Of a stretch of DNA of 64,000 nucleotides, positions 46,442 to 55,559 are shown in pieces. The notes under the pieces are model-generated. The model did no database searches and was not told where the DNA came from. It saw only the letters and a program-made list of their open reading frames with translations. How positions within the stretch are numbered: the first letter of the stretch is position 1; each line of letters opens with the position of its first letter. Location: contig NZ_JYKZ01000004.1 in NCBI RefSeq assembly GCF_001043005.1, positions 367,229-431,228 on the forward strand, in the 5' to 3' direction. The position numbers and the translations under genes were made by a program. This DNA is from Pseudomonas psychrophila. Lineage in GTDB: Bacteria; Pseudomonadota; Gammaproteobacteria; Pseudomonadales; Pseudomonadaceae.

Positions 46442-47245
46442 ATGAGCATGCTGGCGCACAGAGTCCAAATGGACTTGATTAAGGCCATTGATAGAGATGA
46501 TCTGGTTTTACCAACGCTGCCTGAAGTGGCGTTAAACATCCGCAAGGCAGCAGAAAACCCTGAAATCAGCGTCAGTCACTTGAGCAAGGTCATCGGTCGC
46601 GATACCGCGCTGTCTGCACGCCTGATCAAAGTGGTCAACAGCCCGATGCTGCGCGCCACCCGGGAGGTCACCGACCTGCATACCGCTATCACGCGCCTGG
46701 GTGTCAACTACAGCAGTAACCTGGCGATCGGGCTGGTCATGGAGCAAATCTTCCATGCCCGCTCGGAAGTCGTTGAGCAGAAAATGCGCGATGTATGGCG
46801 TCAAAGCCTGGAAGTGGCCGGTATTTGCTACACCCTGTGCCGCCGCCATACTTCACTCAAACCCGACCAGGCAGCTTTGGGCGGTCTGGTGCATCAGATT
46901 GGCGTGCTGCCCATCCTGACCTACGCCGAAGAGAACAATGAACTGCTCTCCGATCCCGTTTCACTCAATCACGTCATTGAAAGCATTCATCCGTTGATTG
47001 GCGACAAACTGCTGGCTGGATGGGAGTTCCCGGAAAAGCTGTTGAAGATCCCAGGGCAATATCAGGACTTTTCTCGTCAGTCCAAAAAAATCGACTACAT
47101 CGACTTCGTGCAAATCGCGACCGTGTTCATGCAACAGGACATCGAGAAGCTGAACGCCCTGCCCGCTTTCAGGTACCTGGGGCTGGATGCAGACGATGCA
47201 AAATTCGAACAGCAACTCAATGACGCACGCGGGATGTTTATCTAA
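46442..47245 (+). CDS. HDOD-domain signalling protein
   Basis: A 267-aa cytoplasmic protein consisting of one HDOD domain (LPTLPEVALNIRKAAENPEISVSHLSKVIGRDTALSARLIKVVNSPMLR, then AITRLGVNYSSNLAIGLVMEQIF and GGLVHQIGVLPILTYAEE). HDOD proteins act in signalling and cell-cycle or motility control; no enzymatic residues are kept, so a binding role is expected. The start MSMLAHRVQ was chosen by family pattern (ATG at 46442, AGAG just upstream); an ATG two codons later is possible. Co-directional with ygfZ. Confidence 0.88.
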   Translation: MSMLAHRVQMDLIKAIDRDDLVLPTLPEVALNIRKAAENPEISVSHLSKVIGRDTALSARLIKVVNSPMLRATREVTDLHTAITRLGVNYSSNLAIGLVMEQIFHARSEVVEQKMRDVWRQSLEVAGICYTLCRRHTSLKPDQAALGGLVHQIGVLPILTYAEENNELLSDPVSLNHVIESIHPLIGDKLLAGWEFPEKLLKIPGQYQDFSRQSKKIDYIDFVQIATVFMQQDIEKLNALPAFRYLGLDADDAKFEQQLNDARGMFI

Positions 47246-47260
47246 GGCCCTGAATTCCTA

Positions 47261-47338
47261 GTGGGAGCGAGCCAGGTCGCGATGTCGGGCCGACGCAATT
47301 TCACTTCCTGATATCTTCGCGAGCAGGCTCGCTCTCAC
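47261..47338. repeat. REP palindrome pair between HDOD gene and tctE
   Basis: GTGGGAGCGAGCCAGGTCGCGAT and TCTTCGCGAGCAGGCTCGCTCTCAC arms, both slightly degenerate, between convergent genes. Confidence 0.75.
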
Positions 47339-47363
47339 AAAAATCGGCCCGACATCAAGACAG

Positions 47364-48767
47364 CTACTGCACCCGCCCGCCATTGGCTGGCACAAAGCTG
47401 ACCCGCACTTTCAACCCGCCTTGAGCACCGTCGTGCAAGCTGATATGGGCAAGGTGAGCGCGGCAGATGTCACCGACGATCGCCAGGCCCAACCCCGACC
47501 CGGCTACGTGTGAATTGCGTCGATAGAAACGCTCGAATACCCGCTCACGGTCTTCATGGGGAATACCCGGCCCATCGTCTTCGACTTCCAGTATCGCGGG
47601 CCAATTGACACGCAAAATAATATTGCCACCGGCTGGCGAGTGAGCCATGGCGTTGTCCACCAGATTGCTCAGCAACTCATGCAGCAACGTCGGCTCACCG
47701 TACAGCCACACAGGTTGGTCGGCCTCAAGCGCCAGCGCAAAACCCCGGGCATGGGCCAATGGAGCCATGGCCATACCCAGCTCGCGAGCCAACTGACTGA
47801 GGTCGAGCAACTGCGCGCCCCCTTCGGCGATCGCTCGCGCACCATTTTCGATGCGCGCCAGCGATAGCAGCTGATTGGCCATGTGGGTCAAGCGGTCAGT
47901 GCCCTGTGTAGCCTGCTCAAGCGTATTGCGCCAGATCTGCGGATCATTGGCGCGCAAACCCAATTCAAGCTGGGCCTTGAGTACTGCCAAGGGTGTACGC
48001 AGCTCATGGGCGGCATCTGCAATAAACTGCGCCTGACGCTTGAACTGGCCACGCAAGCGCTCGGTGAAGTGATTGAGCGCCTGAACCAATGGCCGCAACT
48101 CTCGCTGCACGGAGACCAGTGGCAAGGGTCGCAAGTCATCCGGCTCACGCTCCTCCACAGCAGTGCGCAAACGCTCCAGCGGGCGCAAGGCGGCACTGAC
48201 AGCAAACCATACGACCAACAATGCCCCCAGCCCCAACATTCCCAGGCGCAACAGCGTGTCAGCCATCAAGCTGCGGGCCATGGCTACGCGCGCCTCATCG
48301 GTTTCAGCCACACGGATTTCCGCCATGCCATTCATGCTGGGCTCGGTCACGGCTTTGAGCAAGCTCACGACCCGCACGTTCTGCCCCAGATACGTGCCGT
48401 TATAGAAACGCGCCAACGCCGGGTAATCATCGGTCCGCGGCGTGCCTGGTGGCGGTGCAGGCAAGTTCTCATAGCCGGAAATCAGCTTCTGATGGATATC
48501 GTTGACCTGATAGTAAATACGTCCGGCGCTGTCGTAGGCAAACGTATCAAGCGCAACGTAGGGCACATCGGCACTTAAACTGCCATCACGCTGAGAGAGG
48601 CCTGCGGAAATGGTTCGTGCCGAGGCCAGCAAGGTACGGTCGTAGGCCGTGTCGGCCGCCTCACGACCATTGAAATAGGCGCTCAGCCCGCTGGCCAGCA
48701 TCAAGACAACCATTAACAGCGTCAGGTGCCAGAGCAGGCTCCAGCGCAAGCTGTCGAGCTTAAACAT
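47364..48767 (-). CDS. tctE: Sensor histidine kinase for tricarboxylates
   Basis: Membrane kinase that with TctD controls uptake of citrate and other tricarboxylates. The 467-aa protein has membrane segments near residues 14-34 and 160-182, with a periplasmic sensor between them (YDRTLLASARTISAGLSQRDGSL...). The H-box is FIADAAHELRTPLAVLKAQLEL, the N-box LLSNLVDNAMAHS, and the G-boxes EDDGPGIP and GSGLGLAIV. The ATG at 48767 overlaps the tctD stop by 8 bp. The name rests on its position next to tctCBA. Confidence 0.87.
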   Translation of the reverse strand: MFKLDSLRWSLLWHLTLLMVVLMLASGLSAYFNGREAADTAYDRTLLASARTISAGLSQRDGSLSADVPYVALDTFAYDSAGRIYYQVNDIHQKLISGYENLPAPPPGTPRTDDYPALARFYNGTYLGQNVRVVSLLKAVTEPSMNGMAEIRVAETDEARVAMARSLMADTLLRLGMLGLGALLVVWFAVSAALRPLERLRTAVEEREPDDLRPLPLVSVQRELRPLVQALNHFTERLRGQFKRQAQFIADAAHELRTPLAVLKAQLELGLRANDPQIWRNTLEQATQGTDRLTHMANQLLSLARIENGARAIAEGGAQLLDLSQLARELGMAMAPLAHARGFALALEADQPVWLYGEPTLLHELLSNLVDNAMAHSPAGGNIILRVNWPAILEVEDDGPGIPHEDRERVFERFYRRNSHVAGSGLGLAIVGDICRAHLAHISLHDGAQGGLKVRVSFVPANGGRVQ

Positions 48768-49431
48768 CGCGGCCTTCCAGCAGGTACCCCAAGCCTCTGA
48801 AGGTGACAATCGCTACCGCCTGGCCGTCGAGTTTTTTGCGTAATCGGTGAATATAAATTTCGATGGCGTCAGGGCTCGCTTCTTCGTCCAGGCCAAACAC
48901 CTGAGCCGCCAACTGTTCCTTGCTCATGACCCGGCCCGGCCGCGCAATCAGCGCTTCGAGCACTGCCTGCTCGCGAGAGGTCAAGGTGAGCAAATCATCC
49001 CCCAGGGTAAAGCGCCGGGTGCCAAGGTCGTACACCAGGGATCCGCATTGCTGCTGGCGCTCACCCCCCAACACGCTACGGCGCAACAGTGCTTTGACAC
49101 GTGCCTCCAGCTCAGTCAGCTCGAAGGGCTTGGCCAGGTAATCATCGGCCCCAAGATTGAGCCCATGAACCCGGTCCTTTACGTCGCTGCGCGCCGTCAG
49201 CATCAACACCGGCAAGGTTTTGCCACGGGCACGCAAACGCGCCAGCACTTCAAAACCATTCATGCGCGGCAATCCCACATCCAGGATCGCCACTGCATAC
49301 TCCTCAGAACTCAAGGCCAGGTCAGCGGCCACGCCATCGTGCAATACATCCACGGTCAGGCCTGTGCCTTTCAAGGCCTGGGCAACACTCTCGGCCAGCT
49401 GAAGCTGATCTTCGACCAAAAGCACACGCAT
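48760..49431 (-). CDS. tctD: Response regulator for tricarboxylate transport
   Basis: OmpR-family regulator of 223 aa. The receiver domain starts MRVLLVEDQLQLAESVAQAL, with phosphoacceptor Asp in VAILDVGLPRMNG and lysine in DYLAKPFELTELEARV. The winged helix ends DAIEIYIHRLRKKLDGQAVAIVTFRGLGYLL. Divergent from tctCBA; a tandem 11-bp direct repeat about 100 bases upstream of its start is a likely own binding site. Confidence 0.88.
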   Translation of the reverse strand: MRVLLVEDQLQLAESVAQALKGTGLTVDVLHDGVAADLALSSEEYAVAILDVGLPRMNGFEVLARLRARGKTLPVLMLTARSDVKDRVHGLNLGADDYLAKPFELTELEARVKALLRRSVLGGERQQQCGSLVYDLGTRRFTLGDDLLTLTSREQAVLEALIARPGRVMSKEQLAAQVFGLDEEASPDAIEIYIHRLRKKLDGQAVAIVTFRGLGYLLEGRDV

Positions 49432-49532
49432 CGTGTTTACCTCGATATTTTTTGTCCGGGCCGCAGCCTTTTGTGCCCGGAGTGTACAGACGACAGAAGT
49501 GCTGTGAAGCCCAAAAACAGGGAACGTCTATT

Positions 49533-49554
49533 GAAAGGTTAGCGAAAGGTTGGC
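49533..49554 (+). promoter_or_regulatory. Tandem 11-bp direct repeat, likely TctD site
   Basis: GAAAGGTTAGC immediately followed by GAAAGGTTGGC. OmpR-family regulators bind direct repeats spaced about one helical turn, and this is the only such repeat I saw in the 425-base tctD-tctC intergenic region (49432-49856). Confidence 0.55.
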
Positions 49555-49666
49555 GGGCTAGCATCGCGAGACTGACAGGAATCTCTGTTGCCGTTATGCA
49601 CAGCACGACGGCCCGAAAAACGCCTTGAAGCGTTTTCGCCAATAAGAACAATAATGGAGCACCCCC

Positions 49667-49774
49667 ATGCTGACTTATCAGTCCAAGACCCCTCGCCCCT
49701 GTATTTCTTACGTGTCCAATGACTCCCTCGCGCCGCCTGCGAGTAGCCATGTGCTGTGCGCACGTTGCACGTAA
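49667..49774 (+). CDS. Possible 35-aa leader peptide upstream of tctC
   Basis: ATG with GGAG seven bases upstream, 35 codons, TAA stop. The peptide MLTYQSKTPRPCISYVSNDS... matches nothing I know; it contains three cysteines and no membrane segment. It lies about 80 bases before tctC in the same direction. It could be a translated leader or a chance ORF. Confidence 0.3.
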   Translation: MLTYQSKTPRPCISYVSNDSLAPPASSHVLCARCT

Positions 49775-49856
49775 TACGGATTGAGCACGGCTGCGCACCA
49801 GCGATTTTGAGCAACAAAAACTGCCCTATAAAAACAAAAACTCCTGAGGAGACGAC

Positions 49857-50834
49857 ATGAAACTTCCCCTGCGCACCCTGGCACTCGCTGCTGGCTGCCT
49901 GCTGTTCACTGGCCAACTCATGGCTGAGCCAAAACGTCCGGAATGTATTGCCCCAGCTTCCCCAGGCGGTGGTTTTGACCTGACCTGCAAACTGGTGCAA
50001 AGCGCGCTGGTGAACGAAAAGCTGCTCAGCAAACCCATGCGAGTGACCTACATGCCCGGTGGCGTTGGCGCCGTTGCCTATAACGCTGTGGTCGCCCAGC
50101 GCCCGGCCGATGGCGGCACCCTGGTAGCCTGGTCCAGTGGTTCATTGCTAAACCTGGCGCAAGGCAAGTTCGGTCGTTTCGATGAAAGCGCCGTGCGCTG
50201 GCTGGCTGCAGTCGGCACCAGCTATGGCGCCATTGCGGTGAAGAGCGATTCGCCCTACAAAAACCTCGATGATCTGGTTCAGGCGCTGAAAAAAGACCCC
50301 AGCAAAGTAGTGATTGGCTCAGGCGGCACTGTGGGCAGCCAGGACTGGATGCAAACCGCACTGATCGCCAAGGCCGCCGGCATCAACCCCCGTGACCTGC
50401 GCTACGTAGCACTTGAGGGTGGTGGTGAGATCGCCACGGCGTTGCTGGGTGGTCATATTCAGGTCGGCAGCACAGACATTTCCGACTCCATGCCGCATAT
50501 CCAGAGTGGCGACATGCGCCTCCTGGCGGTGTTCGCCAACGAACGTCTGGACGAGCCTGAGATGAAGGACATTCCAACCGCCAAAGAGCAGGGCTATGAC
50601 ATTGTCTGGCCAGTGGTGCGCGGTTTCTACCTGGGGCCGAAAGTCAGCGACGAAGATTACGCATGGTGGAAAGAGGCGTTCGACAAGCTGCTGATTTCCG
50701 AGGAGTTCAACACATTGCGCGACCAGCGTGAGCTCTTCCCGTTTGCCATGACCGGTCCGGAGCTGGACACCTACGTCAAAAAACAGGTGGCTGATTACAA
50801 AATTCTGGCCCAGGAATTTGGCCTCATTCAGTAA
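49857..50834 (+). CDS. tctC: Tricarboxylate-binding protein
   Basis: Periplasmic solute-binding protein (TctC/Bug family) of the tripartite tricarboxylate transporter. It has 325 aa. The signal peptide MKLPLRTLALAAGCLLFTGQLMAEP is followed by a typical mature start (RPECIAPASPGGGFDLTCKLVQSAL). Later family blocks are PGGVGAVAYNAVVAQRPADGGTLVAW and VIGSGGTVGSQDWMQ. GAGGAG precedes the ATG. First large gene of tctC-tctB-tctA. The porin gene opdH, usual between tctD and tctC in P. aeruginosa, is not here. Confidence 0.93.
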   Translation: MKLPLRTLALAAGCLLFTGQLMAEPKRPECIAPASPGGGFDLTCKLVQSALVNEKLLSKPMRVTYMPGGVGAVAYNAVVAQRPADGGTLVAWSSGSLLNLAQGKFGRFDESAVRWLAAVGTSYGAIAVKSDSPYKNLDDLVQALKKDPSKVVIGSGGTVGSQDWMQTALIAKAAGINPRDLRYVALEGGGEIATALLGGHIQVGSTDISDSMPHIQSGDMRLLAVFANERLDEPEMKDIPTAKEQGYDIVWPVVRGFYLGPKVSDEDYAWWKEAFDKLLISEEFNTLRDQRELFPFAMTGPELDTYVKKQVADYKILAQEFGLIQ

Positions 50835-50892
50835 TCCTTGCTGACCGGCAACCGGGCCACGAACCTTCGCAGGCCCGGTTCAGGAGTGAACC

Positions 50893-51351
50893 ATGCTCTT
50901 ACAACGCATTTTTGCCTCAGTGCTGCTGCTCGCGTGCGCCGCACTGGCGCTGATGGCCTGGCCCTATCAGGCACAGTTTTCCTACGAACCCGTTGGCCCG
51001 CGAGCTTTCCCGCTGCTGATGCTCGGCCTGATGGGACTGGGGCTGATCTACATGATTTTTCGTCCCACGCCCGTCGTCCACAGTGAAGAAGACCCACAAC
51101 TGGACCGCGAAACCCTGACCAAGATCGCGCTGTGCATCGTGTTGCTGCTGATCTTCGCCGGTACGTTCGAGCCCCTGGGTTTCATCCTTAGCAGCATCCT
51201 GATCGGTATCCCGATGGCACGTCTGTATGGCGGACGCTGGCTACCCAGTTGCGTGATCGTCAGCCTGATGAGCGTCGGCCTTTATCTGTTGTTCGATAAA
51301 GCGATGGACGTTCCACTGCCGCTTGGCTTGCTTGAAGTTCTGGAGAACTGA
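50893..51351 (+). CDS. tctB: Tricarboxylate transporter small membrane subunit
   Basis: Small inner-membrane subunit, 152 aa with four hydrophobic segments (about residues 6-24, 40-58, 78-98, 118-136). GGAG lies before the ATG at 50893 (GTTCAGGAGTGAACCATG). The stop is one base from the tctA start, so the two are coupled. Poorly conserved as usual for TctB; identified by size, topology and place. Confidence 0.9.
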   Translation: MLLQRIFASVLLLACAALALMAWPYQAQFSYEPVGPRAFPLLMLGLMGLGLIYMIFRPTPVVHSEEDPQLDRETLTKIALCIVLLLIFAGTFEPLGFILSSILIGIPMARLYGGRWLPSCVIVSLMSVGLYLLFDKAMDVPLPLGLLEVLEN

Positions 51352-51352
51352 C

Positions 51353-52867
51353 ATGGATACTTTTGGCTATTTGGGTCAGGGCTTCGGCGTCGCGCTCAGC
51401 CCGTACAACCTGATCACTGCTTTGTGCGGAACACTGATCGGCACCGTGGTCGGCCTGCTGCCGGGGCTTGGCCCGATCAACGGGGTCGCACTGCTGATTC
51501 CGATCGCCTTTGCCCTGGGCCTGCCACCGGAGTCTGCGTTGATTCTGCTGGCGGCGGTGTACCTGGGCTGTGAATACGGCGGCCGTATCAGCTCTATCCT
51601 GCTGAACATTCCGGGCGAAGCTTCGACCGTGATGACCACCCTCGACGGCTACCCTATGGCGCGCAAGGGCCTAGCAGGCGTCGCGCTGTCGCTGTCCGCC
51701 TGGAGTTCGTTCATCGGTGCCTTTATTGCCACCTGCGGCATGGTGCTGTTCGCCCCGCTGCTGGCCAAGTGGGCAATTGCCTTCGGCCCCGCGGAATATT
51801 TTGTATTGATGGTGTTCGCCATCGTTTGCCTGGGCGGCATGGCCGGGGATCGTCCGCTCAAGACCTTTATCGCAGCACTTATCGGCCTGTTTCTCTCCAG
51901 CGTGGGGATTGATGCCAACAGCGGTGTTTATCGATTCACCGGGGACAACATCCACCTGACTGACGGCATTCAGTTCGTCGTGCTGGTGCTTGGGCTGTTC
52001 TCCATCAGCGAAATATTGCTGCTGCTGGAAAAAACCCACCGCGGTCAGGAAGCCGTGAAGGCCACGGGCCGCATGATGTTCAACTTCAAGGAAGCGTCTG
52101 CGGTGTTTGTAGTAAACATCCGTTGCGGCTTGCTCGGTTTCATCATGGGCGTACTTCCGGGTGCCGGCGCAACATTGGCCAGCGCCGTGGCCTACATGAC
52201 GGAAAAACGTCTGGCAGGCACGACCGGCAAATTCGGTCAGGGAGACATGCGCGGTCTGGCTGCACCTGAAACGGCCATCGGCGCATCGGCCTGCGGCGCA
52301 CTGGTCCCCATGCTGACACTGGGCGTACCTGGCTCAGGCACCACAGCGGTGATGATCGGCGCGCTGTCGCTGTACAACATCACCCCAGGTCCTCTGCTGT
52401 TTCAACAGCAACCCGATATCGTCTGGGGCCTGATTGCGTCGCTGTTTATCGCCAACATCATGCTGGTGATCCTCAATATCCCGATGATCCGCATCTTCAC
52501 CCGCATTCTGTCGGTACCCAACTGGGCGCTGGTGCCGGTGATCGCAATCATTACCGCAATCGGTGTCTATGCCGTGCACGCCACTACTTTCGATCTGTTC
52601 CTGATGATCGGTATCGGCATCTTCGGCTACATCCTGCGCAAGCTCGACTTCCCGCTTTCGCCAGTCCTCCTGGGCTTCATTCTGGGCGGGCTGATGGAGC
52701 AAAACTTGCGCCGCGCACTGTCGATCTCCAACGGCGCGCTGGACATCCTGTGGGCAAGCCCGATCACCCTGGGTGTCTGGGTACTGACGGCAATCATGTT
52801 GCTGATGCCTGTGCTGCGCATCTGGCGCAAGCGTAGCGCTCAACGTCGCGCCTTGGCCGATGCTTGA
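51353..52867 (+). CDS. tctA: Tricarboxylate transporter large membrane subunit
   Basis: Main translocating subunit in the inner membrane, 504 aa with about 11-12 membrane segments. Conserved TctA blocks are GLLPGLGPINGVALLIPIAFALGLPPESALILLAAVYLGCEYGGRISSILLNIPGE (residues 34-90) and FIMGVLPGAGATLASAVAY...LTLGVPGSGTTAVMIGAL, the two halves of an internal duplication with PGxG motifs. The start at 51353 matches the family (MDTFGYLGQGF). It overlaps the AbrB-family gene by 8 bp. Confidence 0.95.
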   Translation: MDTFGYLGQGFGVALSPYNLITALCGTLIGTVVGLLPGLGPINGVALLIPIAFALGLPPESALILLAAVYLGCEYGGRISSILLNIPGEASTVMTTLDGYPMARKGLAGVALSLSAWSSFIGAFIATCGMVLFAPLLAKWAIAFGPAEYFVLMVFAIVCLGGMAGDRPLKTFIAALIGLFLSSVGIDANSGVYRFTGDNIHLTDGIQFVVLVLGLFSISEILLLLEKTHRGQEAVKATGRMMFNFKEASAVFVVNIRCGLLGFIMGVLPGAGATLASAVAYMTEKRLAGTTGKFGQGDMRGLAAPETAIGASACGALVPMLTLGVPGSGTTAVMIGALSLYNITPGPLLFQQQPDIVWGLIASLFIANIMLVILNIPMIRIFTRILSVPNWALVPVIAIITAIGVYAVHATTFDLFLMIGIGIFGYILRKLDFPLSPVLLGFILGGLMEQNLRRALSISNGALDILWASPITLGVWVLTAIMLLMPVLRIWRKRSAQRRALADA

Positions 52868-53906
52868 TTCAGGACTCAGGCAATGGTGGGGCACGCCACT
52901 GGTCGGTCTGGCCGGTGGCTACCTCGCCAGCCTGATCGGCTGGCCGTTGCCGTGGATGGTCGGCTCATTGCTGGCCATCATCCTGGTGCGTTGCCTGACA
53001 CCCTGGCAGTTGGCCGAGATTCCTGGCGGACGTAAATGCGGTCAGTGGATTGTGGGCATCGGTATCGGCCTGCACTTCACGCCCGTGGTCATGGAGCAAG
53101 TGCTGGCGCACTTCTGGCTGATCCTGGCCGGCGCCCTGCTCACCAGTGTGTCGAGCGTGATCGGCGTGTGGCTTATGCGCCGCAGTGGGGAAGATCGCGC
53201 CACTGCGTTTTTCTCCAGCATGCCCGGTGGCTCGGGTGAGATGGTTAACCTCGGCGCACGCAATGGTGCCGTGTTGAGCCGCGTCGCTGCAGGTCAAAGC
53301 CTTCGGGTACTGACGGTTGTGTTATGCGTTCCGGCAGCGTTCAAGTACCTGCTGGGCGAAGGCACACCCGCCTTGCCCCCCGCCGCCATAAACATTTACT
53401 GGCTGGCGGTGCTGTTTCCGGCAGGCGCTTTGCTGGCCTGGATCTGGCAACGCTTGCGTCAGCCCAATCCATGGCTGTTCGGGCCACTGCTGGTGAGTGC
53501 CAGCGTCAGTATTGTTTGGGATCTGCACATTGGCCTGCCCGACGGCAGTAGCCAGACGGGGCAGTGGCTGATTGGTAGCGGGCTGGGTTGTCACTTCAAT
53601 CGTGCGTTCTTTCGCCGGGCACCTTCGTTCATCGGCAAAACACTGCTGGGTACCGCCCTGACCATGCTGATCGCCAGCCTGTGCGCATTGGGCTTGAGCG
53701 CCCTCACTCAACTTGATTTGCGCTCCATGACACTGGGGATGATGCCAGGGGGCATTGCAGAAATGAGCCTCACGGCAGAAACGCTGCAACTCTCCGTACC
53801 GTTAGTCACGGCCTTGCAGGTCATGCGCCTGATCTTCGTGCTGTTTTTGGCCGAGCCCCTGTTTCGTTACTGGGTTCGCCAGGACCGAACCGACGCGTCT
53901 TTATAG
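52860..53906 (+). CDS. AbrB-family membrane protein
   Basis: A 348-aa inner-membrane protein of the AbrB/PF05145 family (often called putative ammonia monooxygenase regulator, a misleading name). About ten hydrophobic segments form two repeated halves. Conserved blocks are GWPLPWMVGSLLA, GQWIVGIGIGLHFTP, SSMPGGSGEMVNLG and TLGMMPGGIAEMSLTA. The 8-bp overlap with tctA makes it the fourth gene of the tct operon; a role in the same transport process is inferred. Substrate unknown. Confidence 0.85.
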   Translation: MLDSGLRQWWGTPLVGLAGGYLASLIGWPLPWMVGSLLAIILVRCLTPWQLAEIPGGRKCGQWIVGIGIGLHFTPVVMEQVLAHFWLILAGALLTSVSSVIGVWLMRRSGEDRATAFFSSMPGGSGEMVNLGARNGAVLSRVAAGQSLRVLTVVLCVPAAFKYLLGEGTPALPPAAINIYWLAVLFPAGALLAWIWQRLRQPNPWLFGPLLVSASVSIVWDLHIGLPDGSSQTGQWLIGSGLGCHFNRAFFRRAPSFIGKTLLGTALTMLIASLCALGLSALTQLDLRSMTLGMMPGGIAEMSLTAETLQLSVPLVTALQVMRLIFVLFLAEPLFRYWVRQDRTDASL

Positions 53907-53951
53907 GGACCGGCACACCAGTAACGTTGCCCGGCGTGCCTGATCAATCGC

Positions 53952-54644
53952 TTAAACCGGTGGCAGTTTCCAGTCGATCGGAGTTAAACCGTTTTGCTCG
54001 AGAAACTTGTTGGTTCGACTGAAGTGGCCGTTACCGATGAACCCGCGATAGGCCGATAACGGTGAGGGGTGTACCGACGTCAGCACCAGATGCTTGGTCG
54101 CATCGATCAGTTTTTGCTTGCTCTGTGCATGGGCGCCCCACAGCAGGAAAACGAGCTTGGGTTGCTGCTCACTCACCACCTCGATAATCCGGTCGGTAAA
54201 GTGTTCCCAGCCTTTTTTGGCATGGGATGCCGCATTCGCACGCTCAACCGTCATCGTCGTATTGAGCAGCAAAACGCCCTGCTCGGCCCAATGTTGCAAG
54301 CAACCGTGGGGCGCAATGTCGATATTCAGGTCGCGCTTGAGCTCTTTGTAAATATTGACCAGCGAGGGTGGTGTCGGGATGCCGGGCTGTACCGAGAAGC
54401 ACAAGCCATGGGCCTGCCCCGGTCCGTGATAAGGGTCCTGGCCAAGAATCACCACCTTGATCTTGTCCAGCGGAGTCAGGTTCAACGCGTTGAAGATAAG
54501 CGGGCCTGGCGGGTAAATCTCTTTCCCGGCCGCATGCTCCTGGCGCAAGAACTCGCGCAGGGAGTCCATGTAAGGTTTATCGAACTCCTCACGCAAGGCC
54601 TGCTTCCAGACAGGTTCAAGTTTTATACGGTCATCGGGTGTCAT
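53952..54644 (-). CDS. ung: Uracil-DNA glycosylase
   Basis: Removes uracil from DNA, first step of base-excision repair. It has 230 aa from [11 protein letters not shown], with AGGA upstream. The water-activating motif [18 protein letters not shown] lies near residues 63-80, uracil recognition in [10 protein letters not shown] and the DNA-intercalation loop [11 protein letters not shown] near 188-198. A 26-codon upstream extension of the frame overlaps the next gene and was rejected. Confidence 0.96.
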   Translation of the reverse strand: MTPDDRIKLEPVWKQALREEFDKPYMDSLREFLRQEHAAGKEIYPPGPLIFNALNLTPLDKIKVVILGQDPYHGPGQAHGLCFSVQPGIPTPPSLVNIYKELKRDLNIDIAPHGCLQHWAEQGVLLLNTTMTVERANAASHAKKGWEHFTDRIIEVVSEQQPKLVFLLWGAHAQSKQKLIDATKHLVLTSVHPSPLSAYRGFIGNGHFSRTNKFLEQNGLTPIDWKLPPV

Positions 54645-54706
54645 GGCTACATCCTGAAAAACAATGGGGCGGACACTAGGAAAGCCCGCCCCTGTTGTCA
54701 ACTTCC

Positions 54707-55048
54707 CTATCGGCCACGCCAACCGTTTCCGGGACCGGGACCATAACCGGGCCTGTGATCGGGACGGTAACCTCGATCCCGGTGATAGCCTCGTGGGGGC
54801 TGATAGTAGCGCGGCCCCTGATAAGCCTGCTGAGACGGGTAGTAGCGCGGGCCGTGATAATAACGAGGGGGCGGGGCATAGACTGCCCGCGGGTAGACAT
54901 AATAAGGACGGTAGCCACCGCCATAGTACTCAGGCGCTGGCGCGGAATAGACCTCGGAGCGGTAATAGCCTGAGCTGCCCGAGTAATAAGGCACACAAGC
55001 AGATACGGACAAGCCTATTGCAATGATAGAGAGTAGGCGACGATACAT
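54707..55048 (-). CDS. Tyr/Pro/Gly-rich small lipoprotein
   Basis: A 113-aa predicted lipoprotein: [18 protein letters not shown] with lipidated cysteine at residue 18. The mature part is low in complexity (runs of YY, PR, GY, for example [43 protein letters not shown]) and probably disordered. An in-frame start 10 codons earlier lacks a ribosome-binding site. Found between ung and the CWC gene; function unknown. Confidence 0.8.
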   Translation of the reverse strand: MYRRLLSIIAIGLSVSACVPYYSGSSGYYRSEVYSAPAPEYYGGGYRPYYVYPRAVYAPPPRYYHGPRYYPSQQAYQGPRYYQPPRGYHRDRGYRPDHRPGYGPGPGNGWRGR

Positions 55049-55304
55049 GGCGGCCTCCTGGACCGCGAAAGAGCACACCCAGCGACGCTGGGTGGCGACA
55101 AACAGCTAATGCTGCCCGACACCTGTTAAGACCACAAAAAGGATATTCGGTGCCGTAGACACAAAGCTTCAGACCGACGGATCAGCAGATAGATAATCCT
55201 CGCTGGCATACAAGAGATCGACGCGCTCAACCTAAAAAAACCTGAGCCACCAACAGCGTTACCATAGAACGATTGAACACCAGCCCCACCACGGACGCAT
55301 CGAC

Positions 55305-55526
55305 ATGACCACCTCCGACATTTGCCCCGCTTGCGGCGCCCGCAACGACTGCTCCATGGCAAACCCTGACACGGTGGAGCAACCCTGCTGGTGCTATGGC
55401 GTCACCATTGATCCCGAAATCATCCGGGCCCTGCCCCTTACTCAGCGCGATCTGACCTGCCTTTGCCCTCGCTGCGCGAAGGTGCAAAACCAATTGCAAT
55501 CAGCGCAATCAGAATCCCTCACGTAA
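55305..55526 (+). CDS. Cysteine-rich CWC family protein
   Basis: A 73-aa protein with the CWC signature: CPACGARNDCSMANPDTVEQPCWCYGV near the start and LTCLCPRCAK near the end, seven to eight cysteines that likely hold one or two metal ions. Function unknown. It lies 33 bases upstream of the pseudouridine synthase gene in the same direction, a common pairing in pseudomonads, and is probably co-transcribed. Confidence 0.9.
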   Translation: MTTSDICPACGARNDCSMANPDTVEQPCWCYGVTIDPEIIRALPLTQRDLTCLCPRCAKVQNQLQSAQSESLT

Positions 55527-55559
55527 GATACTCGGCTGTTTCCTTGTGATTGATCGCTT

